64,000 nucleotides of DNA from Limonium bicolor (taxonomy: Eukaryota; Streptophyta; Magnoliopsida; Caryophyllales; Plumbaginaceae), in assembly GCA_023374045.1 (NCBI GenBank), contig CM041782.1:182546925-182610924 (forward strand). The letters run 5' to 3'. Both the position numbers and the translations under genes were made by a program. Below are positions 20,926-33,700 of this stretch, piece by piece. The notes under the pieces are model-generated. The model did not search any database, had not been told where the DNA came from, and saw only the letters and a program-made list of their open reading frames with translations. Numbering within the stretch: position 1 is the first letter of the stretch; every line of letters begins with the position of its first letter.

Positions 20926-22099
20926 ATGGTACCTTTGAGAGTCAGAAATACGACTTCAGACTTCATGATGATGATCTGATCAGACTTAAGGGCCGATTAT
21001 GCATACCACGAGGTAACACGGATCTGAAAGACCGTATACTTAGAGAATCACACTGTTCTTCAGTTTCCATCCATCCGGGAGCCTCTAAAATGTATAAAGA
21101 CATGAAGAGATACTTCTGGTGGTCGGGATGAAGACAGATGTTACCGAGTTCGTCTTGAGGTGTCTCACATGCCAGAAGGTGAAATTCGAGCACAGACGAC
21201 CGGGCGGAATGGTACAGTCGATGCCAGTTCCGGAGTGGAAGTTCCATGATATCTCCATGGACTTCGTAGTTGGGCTTCCACCTGCTAGGGGAGGTCTCAA
21301 CATGATATGGGTGGTGGTGGATCGCCTTACCAAAGTAGCCCGATTCATACCGATGAAGGATACTTGGAAGGTGACCAAATTAGCTGAGTTATTTGAGAAA
21401 GAAATCATGAGACATCACGGCATACCAAAGACCATAGTGTCAGATAGAGATACCAGATTCCTTTCGAGGTACTGGAGAGCTACCAGAGAAGCGTTGGGTA
21501 CAGAACTCAAACTGAGTACCGCGTTCCATCCTCAGACAGATGGTCAGACTGAGCGTACTATTCAGACACTCGAGGACATGCTGAGAGCATGTGCCTTAGA
21601 CTTCCAGGGCAGTTGGATTGACAGATTGCATCTGATCGAGTTTTCATACAACAACAGCTATCACGCTTCGATCAAGATGGCACCTTTTCAAGCGTTGTAC
21701 GGTAGACCATGTCGTACACCGCTCTGCTGGGATGAGTCGAGTGAGACGGTCATTATAGGACCAGAGTACTTAGAACAAGTTAAGGCTGAAGTTCAGCAAA
21801 TCAGGGAGAACATGAAAGCTGCTCAAGATAGGCAGAAGTCGTATGCTGATGTTCGACGACGGGACCTGGAGTTCGCAGTGGGCGACCAGGTATTTCTGCG
21901 AGTATCACCGATGAAGGGTGTATTCAGGTTTGGGCAGAAGGGCAAGTTAAGCCCGAAATTTGTTGGTCCTTATGAGATTACGGAGCGGGTGGGCCCGGTT
22001 GCTTACAGGTTGAATTTACCTGCTGAGCTGGGTAAAGTGCATGATGTTTTTCATGTTTCACAGCTAAAAAATACATGCACCACCCCTCCCATGTGTTAG
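20926..22099 (+). pseudogene. int: Integrase of element A (frame broken at both ends)
   Basis: The zinc-binding N-terminus is split: His region at about 21040-21075 (ESHCSSVSIHPGASK), then CLTCQK after a frame change near 21119. The core is intact: counting from 21119, D48 (SMDFV), D109 (VSDRDTRF) and E145 (QTERT), the D-D35-E triad. The C-terminal part has the GPF/Y-type stretch (SPKFVGPYEI, GPVAYRLNLP, VFHVSQLK). It ends in an A-run (about 22066-22071) that is one base short of the frame of the following tail. Integrase inserts cDNA into the host genome. Confidence 0.9.
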
Positions 22100-22302
22100 A
22101 ACCTGAGAGGTTGACTTTAGAACCAAATATGAGATCCGTGGAGACTCCTCAGAGAATCTTGGACAGAAAGACTAGGGACACTCGCCACAAGTCAGTGCGA
22201 CTGGTGAAGGTTCTCTGGTCTAACCAGGATGTCGAAGAGGCCACGTGGGAATTAGAGGATAAGATGAGGGCGAAGTACCCTTCTTTATTTACTGACTAGA
22301 TC
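22075..22302 (+). pseudogene. Chromodomain-like C-terminal tail of element A integrase
   Basis: A frame separate only because of the one-base loss just before it. Contains RILDRKTRDTRHK, VKVLWSNQ and EEATWELEDKMRAKYPSLF, the pattern of the Tekay/Del branch of plant chromoviruses. In that family the tail helps steer integration, often to heterochromatin. It ends at the TAG near 22297. Confidence 0.8.
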
Positions 22303-22310
22303 GTCTGTAT

Positions 22311-22348
22311 AGGGTACGGGGCGTACCCCTTTTTAAGGGGGGTAGAGC
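22311..22348 (+). other. Internal hairpin plus second polypurine-like tract (element A)
   Basis: GGGTAC (22312-22317), loop GGGGC, GTACCC, then CTTTTTAAGGGGGGTAGAG, which repeats the core of the true polypurine tract. B has the same GGGTAC/GTACCC stem; C and D have GATTAC/GTAATC, a two-pair compensatory change. It may act as an internal plus-strand primer or as a structured RNA signal. Confidence 0.6.
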
Positions 22349-22571
22349 TTCCTCGCTTTTGAGTTAGGAAACGATCATGTTTGTCGTTTGTTTGGTTGTT
22401 TAAGATGTGGATTTGTGTAAGTTGCTACACTTTGGTGTAAGTTTGAGTTATGTATAATACTTATGTATTGTATTTGAGATTGACCTTTGAGTCTTGAGAT
22501 GTATGAATGTGAATATAAGATGTGGTATTAAGATTAAGAGAAGTGTACCGTGAATGGTTAAACACATGTGT

Positions 22572-22608
22572 GAACTTTGAGGACAAAGTTCTTTTAAGGG
22601 GGGTAGAT
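22572..22608 (+). other. Polypurine tract of element A with adjacent hairpin
   Basis: Hairpin GAACTTTG (22572-22579), loop AGGA, CAAAGTTC (22584-22591), then TTTTAAGGGGGGTAGAT to the LTR start at 22609. The purine run primes plus-strand DNA synthesis. The hairpin is present in B, C and D with a covarying pair. Confidence 0.85.
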
Positions 22609-25600
22609 TGAAATACCCCAAACTTAGATATGGTGTTTAAATGATAAACTAAGATATAAGAGGCTAAATAATGCCTTAGAAACATTAAGAAACATTTCTA
22701 ATCAAAGAAAATATAAGGAAACACCAAAAGAGCAGTTTAACAAAAACGTGCTCTAAGCTTGGAGAGACTGGGAGAGTACCCAAATATTGTTCTAAGACCT
22801 TAGTAATATCCTAATGGTCATTTTAAGTCAATTACCAAAGAAAACCAAGCTTGAAAACAAGTTAAAACACAAAATGTGCTTTAAGGAGTCTTAAAGCACG
22901 TTTTTGAAAAATTGTCTTGTAAATGAGTTTTGAATGGCTAAATGTCCATCATTACTCTTTAATTAATATGTGTACTATATAGTATCACATTTGGAGGTCT
23001 ATATCAATGGGAAATCAAAAATTTCACAACAATGTGCCTTGTTTTTGATGAATAGTGAATTAATTAAGCTAGTTTATAACATAAGTCTATATAAGTGAGA
23101 CATTTGGTCAACAAAGACTAAACTACCCTCATTCACTAAAGGGGGCCGGTTTTTTAAGTGTGACTCACCACACTTATCTAGCTAAGTAAAGAGAAAGCAA
23201 AATAAGTAAGTTATAAAGCATAAAGTACTATTCACCTTTTAAGATAAATATCACATTTTGCTTACCTCTCTCCTCACTTCTTCATTCTTCCTTGTCTCAC
23301 ACGATTTCTTGCTCTCTTTCTCTTCTCCATTAACGTGAAGCTCCTCTCCATGCTAGCTCCACCTTCTCTTGCACACATCTTGCTCATTTTAGCTCCAAAT
23401 CCAAAACAAAATACATATTCTTCTTAGTTAGCTCAAGCTCCTCCTTTCTATCTTTTCAAAACTTCAAGAGCTTCATTTTGGTGCCAAGTCAAACCACCAT
23501 TAGAGGAGGAAATTCAAGTTTGGAGACTCCATTGGCATCTCCATTCTCTTAAGGTAAAGAAAGTGTAAGAAAATCTAGGTTTCCACCATTTTCTTCACTT
23601 GACCGAAAATATATACTCATGGGACTCCATGTTTATGCCTTGTTCTAGCTTGTTTCTACTCTTCAAAGGAGAGAGGAGGTCCTTCTTGCTTCACATCCAA
23701 GTTGTCTTGAGAAACCAAGGTAAAACAATCACATTAATACCTTAAAACATATTTTTAAACCTAGGGTTTGTTCCTTAGGGTTAATGTGTTATCTAGTACT
23801 CATTGGAGTCATTGGATATTGGTTAGAACATTGGCAAGGAGAATCACATTGGTGACCGAGATTGAACAAAGAAAACCTAAGGAGAAAAGCTTTTAAGCTT
23901 GTGAGAAAACAAGGTAAATTACTTACCTTAAGGTGTTTTGTTGTTTAAGGGAATGAGATGTGGGTATATGATGAGTTTAGTGTAGAGTTTTATTGGGAAG
24001 GTGCTATAAAACCTAGGAGAAACAATGACTATTCTTGTGAACTTGTGACTAAGGAGCAAATGAGAAAAAGATAGTTTAAGATATAAAGGTGAAGTACAAG
24101 AAGCATTTTATTTCAATGGGAGCCTTGTTGAGTGTATTCGCAGGTTGAAGGCATATATTGTGGAAATTCAGTGGTTAAGATTATTGTTATTTAAGGGCCT
24201 AAGTGCCAAGCATTTTAAGTTTAAGCATTATATGATGATGTGGTGAAGTTTTAGTGTAATTGGGTGTTAAGGTGTTGTGATGAGAATTTGTGTGGTATTG
24301 GTTGTTTGATGGAGAAAACCATGTGTTAGGAAGTACTATATACTAGAGAACCCATGGCAAAATTTAAAGGAGAGTTTAAGTGTTTAAGATATCCTAAGGG
24401 AATTTAATGACTAAGGAAGTACTAGGAATGTTCTATGGGTTGTCTTGATGAAAAAGGGTGAAGTTAAGGTGTTTTAATGACTTATGATGACTTAGGTATC
24501 ACCATGGAAGATTTAGGAATCAAGAGAATGTATTCGAGTGTTTAGGACTTAGGCAAATGTTGATGCACAACTAGGAAGGAAATAATGTGATGATGATGGA
24601 AGTTTAGACTTGTTAAGGAACTTAAGTAAATGTTTAAAAGAGTTTTAGATAGTGAGAGATGCTTGGGAGATGATGTTATAGTGGTGAAGAAAACATTTGG
24701 CATAGTGGTTACACTAGGTATGAACCCCACCTAGAAACCTAGAGGAAACATTACAAGTGTTAGCATTATTACAAGGAAAATGCATAATGACTAAGGTGGA
24801 TCTTGGTGGATGATTTAAGGTATTTTAAGGAGGGCTTAAGGTGTATTTGAGGTGCCCAAATGAGGTTATAACATATTAGATATATGAGGAGAAGTTTGGA
24901 GTTGAAAGAATTTAGAAACAAGTTTTTAGAGCCGACCGGCCTTAGGACCGGACTTGCAAGGTCGGTCGGGCTCTGTTACACTACCGGAAAATGTTTCTGG
25001 AATCGACCGGACTTGGGGACCGGACTTACAAGTCCGGTCGGGCTTGTGTTTTGTGAGGGAAAATGTTTCTGGAATGGACCGGACATGGGACCGGACTTGT
25101 CAAGTCCGGTCGGCATGAATTTTGTACGGTAATAAGTCTCTGGAATCGACCGGACATAGGACCGGACATGTAAGTCCGGTCGGAGTGAATTTTCCAACGG
25201 TAAAAGGGTACTGGAATGGACCGGACTTGGCAAGTCCGGTCGGTAAGTCCGGTCGAGCCTAAAAAAAAAAAAAAAAAGAAATTTCAAATTCTAAGAATGT
25301 AATGGGTAAAGAGTACGGGTTGGTAGGGTAGTAATGATTGGGACCCTAAGAACTTAAGGAATTAAGTTAAGATTAAGTATAAGTTTTAATGTTTAAAGTT
25401 AAGTTTGTAAGACTAAGTGATAAAGACTTGAGAGGTTATTGAATGGAAGTCCTTAGACTAAGTGAGTTAAGTAAGGTGCAAATAACTAATAACCTAAAAA
25501 TGAATGAATGTTTTAGGTTTGTGAGTTGGGACCCCGAAGAAGATTAGTCAAACAACGATCGACGGTGAACGGTACAATCCTTCTTGTGACCTGCTTGCTA

Positions 25601-26740
25601 ACGAGGTGTCCCTCGGCTTGTGTGCTATCTGTTTATTTGCTATGACTAAAACAAGATAAAGCATGCAACCGGTTATATTGTTCTCGTTGTGATTGTGTTA
25701 TATTTACACTAACCCGCGAGACTTGAGATTGTTACTAACCAAGTTTAGTACTTACTGAGTTAAGAATAAGAGTTAAGTTTGATGGTTGTTGGTTAATGCC
25801 CGTTAAGGCTTAGCTAGCACATGGTGTTTAAGATGTTTACTAACTGGAACTTGAGTGAGGAAACCCGGGACCGATCTCCGGTCATGCATGCTAAGGAAAA
25901 AGGGGGACGGTATCTGAATCAGATCCGCCCTCCGCTTAAGGACTTGTCTTCGGACTTGTTGCCTAGGGCCGGTTGCCGGCTCAGCTACGCTGGACTCCCG
26001 TCCAGAGTAGGTGGCATTAAGATGGTGCGGTGGGATCACCTAAATCCCAGGTTCGAATTAGATACAACCAATCCCTTCCAGGAAAGGTTTGTATACTGAG
26101 ATTAAGATTGAGATTGAGATTAAGATTAAGGTAAGGTAAGGAACTGAGATTAAGGAAATGAGGACTAAGGAGGGGGTTACTAACCCACTTGATAAGGGAA
26201 CGCTTGAGTCGTTCATTGCTTGTGAACTATATATTTCATCTGTGGTTATTGTTATTGCACTTCATATTATGTTTGTGTATGTAATCAATTTCCATGCTAT
26301 CGACAATTAGTCGTCGTAGCCCCGTTAGCTTGGGGGCCATGAGAGGGTGTACCAGCATTCGTGCTGACCCCCTCGGGGGCTATTTTTACACTTGCAGGTA
26401 AGAGGCCCATGAGGACGCACTACGAGAGTAGGAGCGGTTAGACTTAGGTGGGGACTTTTATTTTGAGTTCGGGTTGCGCCTGTGCACCCGACTGTTTATG
26501 TTAAACTGATGTAAGTTTGGGATTGTGTATAAGATACTAGTACTCGGTTGGTTGTGGTATTGAGAATGTTGATGTTTAAGTTGGGTAAGTGTTTTTGGAT
26601 AAGTATTGTAAGTATTTAAGCCGGTATATTCTATCGATCAGACCGTGGCAAGATCCAGGTGTTGTTTATTTCCGCTGCGACGTATTCGATTAAGTGTTCA
26701 GATTGCGATAACCACGATAGGCTTTGGATGGGGTGTTACA
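22609..26740 (+). repeat. 3' LTR of element A
   Basis: TGAAATACCCC to TGTTACA, 4132 bp. It repeats the 5' LTR along its whole length with scattered single-base differences and indels, including the TATA-like box, the donor-like trio, the hairpin array (24929-25262) and the acceptor-like site (26395-26400). Confidence 0.95.
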
Positions 26741-27261
26741 AAAGCACAAGGGGTAAGTTTGTAGAAAATAGAGGAAGAATGGGAGATTTGGTATTTGGAG
26801 AAGATGAGCGTAAAGCGTCACGTCGTCAATGATGAAGATGGGGAAGGAAGGAGAGTCCAAATAGAATAATTTATTTAAAAGGAAAGGAGGAGGATAATAT
26901 AATGATTCGTTTTAAAAGGAGAATAAATTATTATGGAGTAAATAATTTAAGAGAAGATAAGAAGTAAATATATAATTAATTTGGAAGAAGGTAAGAAGTA
27001 AAATAATTAATCAGTTACGAAGGGATAAGAATGAACGTAATTATCTTGGAGAGAGATAAGGATATCTATTTTAGAAAGAGATAAAAAGTAAAATTGGATG
27101 ATTAATTATAGAAAAAGATAAAGATGATCGTAATCACCTCGGTAGAAGATAGGAATAAAAATAATAAATAATTTAGGGAAGAGAGTAAAATAATTAATTA
27201 AACTTCTCCGGTCCAATGATTACATGATCCCTAAAACCAGTTAAATTACATCACCAACAAC
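26741..27261. other. A+T- and purine-rich DNA between element A and LTR-E
   Basis: No gene. Short related phrases such as AGAGATAAG and GAAGATAAG with variants recur, giving a loose repeat. It may be the continuation of LTR-F across the insertion of A, but this cannot be shown. Confidence 0.35.
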
Positions 27262-30200
27262 TGTAACACCCCTACCGCTAATCCAGTCATTACCTCCTAA
27301 TCCATCTCAATTACCAATACCAAGGCAGCAGAAATTCACTACAACGGTGGGTATTACAATGCCGTTAGTCACCCACGTTACCAACAAGGCCAAATCCAAT
27401 ATAACAATTCAAATACAATATCGGTCTGATGGATTATTACACCGAGTACTCTATACAAACGTTACATTCCATTCCTTAATCAAATCTCAAACCAAATACA
27501 AACTTCAATTCCATATTTTACAAATACAACCTCAATTCCATTCTATACCGAGTATCTATGGTTCTCAAGTCTGCCGATAACCAATCGGACTCACAATTCA
27601 ACGTTTCAATAAATACAACACTCCTAACCAACTACCCATGCTCACACAGTAACCCCGTCTTACACTCTCGGACGGTGATCAACTTCAATGTACCTGGAAA
27701 ATAAAAACGGTGCCCCTAGGGGCTCAGCAAATTGTTGCATATGAAATTCGCATACCCCGCGTGCTAACGGGGGTACGCCGACTACTTTGGTCGAGTACAT
27801 GCGGTTCATTTTAATTTAATAAACGTGCTCACATACAAAAGTATTCAAACAAGGAATACAATGATAACCAACACAACAAGATTGTTAGTTTGTGTTAATT
27901 TACTATGCCTTAGTCACCTAGTCATTACCTTACCCATCCTCTTGGGTTACTGTTACTCAAGTTCTCTTGTTCTCATTCTCAACTCAAATCTCTTGTCTCA
28001 ACTCACAATCTAACTTCTCACGTTCTTAATCTCAATCTCAATACTCAAGTCCCAAATCTCAATCTAAATTCTCAAACCTTTAGTTCAATACTCAATTCTT
28101 AAATTTCAATACTCAAATTCTCAAAGGTATCTTTTAAGTCATCACCCATGACCTCCGGGCAGAGCCATACACAAGAATCACCACCGAGTTTTCAAATACA
28201 AGTCTTACTTCCCCAGTTTCGACCCTACTCTGGGTCTAGCATGGTGGGAAGGTTCGACTATCAAACAGATCTACATACTCAGCTCCTCAAATTCTCAAAT
28301 GTCGGTTTCTCTTCCGGACTACTCAAATTCCCAAACTCCTCTCTCGGAGTTATTTCATAATCTCATAGATTAGCCTAGAAGTATCTCTCTAGATATCATC
28401 TATTAGCTTAGGGAAATTTCTCAATGTCTAGCATTCTCAGATTTAAGGGTTTCCCCAACTTATCGAATACTCTAATGTTCGGGACACTTTCTCAAATTGG
28501 ACGGTTCCTCATAGTGTAGGCCGACTATCTAACTAAGGGAGTTTGATGGTCCCTTATCATTCTTTACTTCTCTCAAAAGTTCATATCTTGAACTATCAAC
28601 ATCCTCTAAGTAGAGGTCTCCTTATTACTTTCCACTATTAATTATTTCGTGGATTGTTCAATTCGGTTTTCTAATCGTTACTAGGAGTTTACTAATCCCG
28701 TGCAACTATATCACATTCTAGTGAGTTCGTATGTTTGCATTATAGTTATTCTCGATTCAATAGTTTTTGTGTGTTTCCATGTTTTCATTATTTTGCAAAA
28801 CAACTCTTTATACGAGTCACTAATAAAAAAAGACTCATTTATGAGTTGGTCTCTAACGCTAAGTTAGACCAAGCATTCATTCAAGCATGGTTAGTTCATA
28901 CATCATGCATCAAGATACACAATCAAGCAATAAATCATTTTCATGCTTTTATCTAGATTAAGCCGGCACACAAGCAAACAAGCACACAAATCAGTGTAGC
29001 CAAGTTAGCATACAGGACATGAGAAAATAATACCTTTCACTATGGATTAACTTTACCGGGTCACCTCACGTTCCTCGGTTTACACTCGAATCACTGATCA
29101 TATATCAAGTGGTTCTATTAACATCAATACCTTACGGTAGGTAAATGAATATTACTCCTGTACTTACCCCATTATCCTGTTAATCTTAGTTTTACTCAAG
29201 TGTATTTAAGTTCACAACTTTCTCATTCACTTCTCAAACTTGTTTACACTTCCAAAGACCTTTATAGGTCACAAAAAAGCCCTAAACATCATCTAAAACC
29301 ATCCCCAATCAATTCCTCATCTTTAAAACACTTTCTGGTGCACTTTTACATTGATCCGGGTTTGTGTCCAGGTTTGTAAACCCAGACCAATCCCAGAAAA
29401 CACATTCTGCCCACTTTGTCATGTGGTCCGGGTTTGTGTCCAGGGCTATAAACCCGGACCAACCCCTGGGATCACTTTCTGGCATGTTTTTGAGGTGGTC
29501 CGGGTTTGTGTACTGATTTACAAACCCGAACCAACCTTGGAACTGTCAAATTTGTTAGTTTTTGACCTCTTTTCAACCCCTAATTCACACCTAATCATTC
29601 CCTAATCTTTCCACATGTTTTATACATGTTTAAACACCCTAAAAAACTCCTTAATCATGCTTTAAACCTCCTCAAAACATTGGTCAAATTCACTACCCAA
29701 TTCTTCCTTAATTCCTACACGTTTTTCCTTCCAAAATTCAGCACTTTGCAACTTAGCTCCTAAATTCCTAAGTTACACTTTGCTCACAAATTCTCTAACT
29801 CCTTTGGGTCTCCTACCATCATTCAGACCTTAACGCACCCTTCCTAAGCATTTACAATCTCATTACCAAGGTTCAAACCTTATTTCCTTAATCATGCACC
29901 CTAGTCTCTTTTCTAGAATTTCCAAGACAATCATACCCCCTTTTGCTACAGATTTTCCCACCACCAACTCCCATCCTTAACAAGCATTTCTAGGGTGGTT
30001 AACTAACCCAAATAAACCTCTTATAACACATAGTAAACCCTTGGTCATTCCTCACTCATGACATCTCTTAACAATGCCCAAAGCATCATTTCTCACCCAA
30101 CCAATGCAAAACTAGCCACACCCATAAAGGGTCCAACCAGCACACAAGGTTCTATCCAAAACTCATCAAACATCAATATAAGCACAATCATAACCACTTG

Positions 30201-30728
30201 GCTCTAAGGCCCTCAATTCAACCATCGACTTCACAATTCTACCAAATTTCAACCAAGCACACTCCTAATACAATTTTTGGGTTTCATTCATTAATTTACC
30301 CATTCTCAAACTCCTACTGCTTTAAAATTAGCATTAAGGAGATTTTCTTACCTTAAATTCTCTTAAGTTCCTCTTTTGCTCCCTTCCATCTCCTCTCTTG
30401 ATTTTTGGTCACATTGGGCAATGGGGTTGCCAAACCCCAACCAAAGATCCATGGAACACAAATGAATATAATTAGACTCCTAAACCCTTGGAATCATTCT
30501 AATTCAATGAAATGCTTAAAACACAAAATCTAGGGTTTTACCTTTGAAGTTCTAGGACGGGTTTAACCCTTGAATCAAGAGGATGGTTCCACCACCATTG
30601 GAGGGTTGAAACAATGCTCAAATAAGAGAAGAACAAGGTATTACAATGGGGAAAAATCAGCCAAGCTAGAAGGATGAAGAAAAATGAGTTTTTCTTGAAT
30701 ATTTTTACCTTAAATGAGAGAGGGGACT
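27262..30728 (-). mobile_element. LTR-E: LTR interrupted by element B, minus orientation
   Basis: Begins TGTAACACCCCTACCG, and its first part resembles LTR-C. On the minus strand it has donor-like sites at 30718, 30541 and 30351, a hairpin array (29351-29545), the conserved block near 29000 and an acceptor-like CAG/GTAC at 27693/27694. It ends abruptly at 30728 (AGGGGACT) inside a stretch that in LTR-C continues past 40250. Element B was therefore inserted here and the rest of E lies beyond the window. No coding sequence. Confidence 0.7.
29351..29545. repeat. Three-unit hairpin array in LTR-E
   Basis: Three inverted repeats of the form GGTCCGGGTTT...AAACCCGGACC, about 70-75 bases apart, with imperfect outer units. 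They occupy the same relative position in the LTR as the arrays of A, C and D but have different stem sequence. Confidence 0.8.
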
Positions 30729-33700
30729 TGTAATACCCCAACCCGAAATCCAATAAACTGAACGGCGAACACTCCCAAATAAAATACAACTGCAGCGGAA
30801 ATAAATACAACAACCGGGCGGTATTACAATGCTGTTGGCCACCCTTATGACCAACAAGGCTAAGTCCAAATACAATCCTCAAATGTCACGGTCTGGAATA
30901 CAGATACAACCCGAGATACTAGGAATCGAACTCAAAGTAAAATACTGAAATAAAACAATTACTAATAGTAGACTCCCAAAGCTTGGTCTACCCCACCTAC
31001 ACTCAGTGTAGTGAACTTCTCAATCTTCAGGTACCTGAAAAATGGGGGTGCCCCCAAAGGGGCTCAGCAAACAATGCTGGTATGGAAAACGTGCAGCCCA
31101 TCGTCTACCGGGCCACACCAACTACTTTGTCGAATACATGCAGTTCATTTTTTTTATAAAGCTGTAAACAAGCATAGTCTGATAATAACAAGTATCCATA
31201 CAAGGACAATAATGTCACATAGAACAAGACACAGAAGGTCGAGTTAGCTGAACTGAAATTCTTTACTGATAGTCGGTCCACACAATGGGACTGACAGTTA
31301 TAACTGAATATCTGAAATAGTGGAGGTATAGTGACCTCGTTATAAAGAAAGGTTGGGTATAAAAACCCCAGGAGATGACGTAGTCAAACCCTGAACTGAA
31401 TGGCGTGGGAAATAAGAACCCACTAGAGGAATAAAGTCTTCCTCGAACTGAAGGGCATTTGAATCCCGGAAGGAATAAAGTCTTCCTCCCAACTGAATGT
31501 TCCGTCGCGACGTAGTAGGAGACGACCTGAGACAGGTACAACTCCCGTAGCATGCATGGCCAGATCCAACTGGGCTCCTCAATCTCGAAGTATATAATTG
31601 TTAGGTGTCATATAAAGACGTTAAACAAGAACACAATGTGTATTGTCAATTATCACGTTTAGGATAATGACGTATGTTATAAAGTGAAGTTATGAGAGAC
31701 TTGAGTACAAGTCCTCGGTATACTGAAACGCGGGTATTTAATCCACTGGTATAGTAGTGTTTGTATGCGTGGGACATACACGTTGTAGTCAGCAACAATC
31801 ACGCACATAAAATAATACCACAGTGTGCAAGAGTAAAACAACAGTTTACATTAATTATCTTGGTCGTTATTTCAAACAACAGATAGCACACAAGCCAGTG
31901 TAATCCGTTAGAAACAGGTTGCAAGAATCTCATACCGTTCACCGTAGACTGTACTGTTTAGTTCCAGTCGTCAACGTCTGTCAAACAAAGTCCTAGAACA
32001 GGATTAACTGAGAGGGTTAATTTATGTTACCCTTATAATGATTCTATGAATCTTTTAACAAATCTTGTATTGTTATTTCATGTGAGGTTTATTTCTTTTA
32101 ATTACCTCATGGTTTTATGTAAACTTATTTGTTATTCCTTTTGATTTATTTGTAAACCCTTTGTGTACATAAATGTGTTTATTTATTCATGTACTATATT
32201 TGTTGTTTATTTTAATGTCTAGTTGACATAACAACTTATAATTTTCTTAACAATATTTAAATGTCTTACAATGACATAAAAATCTTATAGTTTTCATTAT
32301 TCCTCTTTAACCAAAAGTAATAATCATTGGTTACCCTTAAATTCCTTATAACTATATAAGTCATAGTTTAAACTTCATAACTCCTTTAATCAAAATTCTT
32401 TCTTTCTAATTCCTCAAAAATCCATGTAGGACCTATATTTATTTTAATCTAAATTCTTACCCTTGTACTTCGGTACTTACAAAACAACCACATAAAATCA
32501 TAAACCTTATATTAAATTCTAATCTCATATATTATAGAGTTTTAATTTCTTATTTAGCTAAATTACAAAGCCACCCCTAATATTTTGGTATATAGCTTTA
32601 AATATTATAACTCTCAAAAATTACAACTTAGCCCCTTAAATTTTCGGCCAACATATATTATTCCTTATATTACAATCTAACCACCAAATCTTATAACTTT
32701 TACATAATGACATGTAAACTATAGTTTTAATTTTAATTCTCCATAAATGCGATTAATATATTTAAATTCTAAATTACCAAACTAACCCAAAACAATTCGG
32801 CTTTGTCATTGAACTTTCCATTAATTACATTTTCACCCCAAAACTTAATAATAGATATTTAATAACTTATAAACTATAGTTTAAGTATTTAATTCTTCTA
32901 AAATTCAAAGCGACCTAATAATTTCCTTAATTATGAATTCGCCCCATTATATTCTAAACTTCATAACAACTTTATAAATTACATAATAGCCCAAAACTTA
33001 TAAAAAGTATTTTAAAGCTTGTTAAATTATCTAAAATTCTTAAACTTAGTTCCTAACTTATTTATATTATAATTACACCAAGCAGCCCCTTAGCTCACGG
33101 TTTTTATAAGCACACTAAACTTTGTAAAAATTACATTTAATCCACATAACTTAATTAATTAGCCATTTAAACACTAATAGAATATTTTAACTCACCAAAC
33201 TTTATGATATAAGTTTATATACCTAAGTAGGTCATTAAAACCTATTTTTCAATTAGAGTATTCGGCCATAAATATTTGGTGACCATATAGTATATAAAAG
33301 TGGATTTATATGTCTAAATAATTATGAATAAATTCATAGGAGTTATATAACTCATGTATAAATTATTGTAATGTCTTATATAAATTCTAAGCTCAAAATG
33401 AAGAACTTTTGCCCTTGGATATTCGGCATGAATTAATTTGTAACATAGGTAAACTTTGTGACACAAAAATGTGTCTTAAGGTAAATATTTTCTATATATG
33501 TTATAGGTTATACTTTTGGCATATAAGACCATATATTTTCGGTTTCATATAACCTAGGAGATATAAATAATTTTGTATAATTTTTAGAAGCTTAACAAAG
33601 CTTATAGCATAAAGGTTTATATAGTAAACTTACTTCTTAACAAGGTGGTTAAGTGCTTGAACTTATCCTTGAACCTCCAAGCTTTCTCCAAGGTAATTTT

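Larger units (their letters stand above)
22303..22608 (+). other. 3' noncoding region of element A with two polypurine-like tracts
   Basis: Runs from the pol stop to the 3' LTR. Near its start is a hairpin plus polypurine-like tract (22311-22348). At the end is a second hairpin plus the priming polypurine tract (22572-22608). No coding frame. The same two units, in the same order, occur in B, C and D. Confidence 0.75.
11683..26740 (+). mobile_element. Element A: complete Ty3/gypsy chromovirus carrying an AlkB domain
   Basis: Order: 5' LTR (11683-15812), tRNA-iMet primer site, gag with zinc knuckles, AlkB-type dioxygenase, aspartic protease, RT-RNase H, integrase with chromodomain-like tail, 3' noncoding region, polypurine tract, 3' LTR (22609-26740). 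The domain order PR-RT-RH-IN and the C-terminal EEATWELE segment fit the chromovirus branch, most like Tekay/Del. The two LTRs (4130 and 4132 bp) are nearly identical by eye with scattered 1-bp indels, so the insertion is fairly young. pol has one nonsense and several frameshifts, at least two of them in A-runs. No 5-bp target duplication is visible (TTGGC before, AAAGC after). Confidence 0.93.

Noticed and set aside
26741..27261. Continuation of LTR-F across element A
   Set aside because: Plausible, but no target duplication or matching reference LTR is in the window, so it is not claimed.
29351..29605. 84-codon frame with repeated VRVCVQ-like residues as a repeat protein
   Set aside because: It is the three-unit hairpin array of LTR-E read in one frame.
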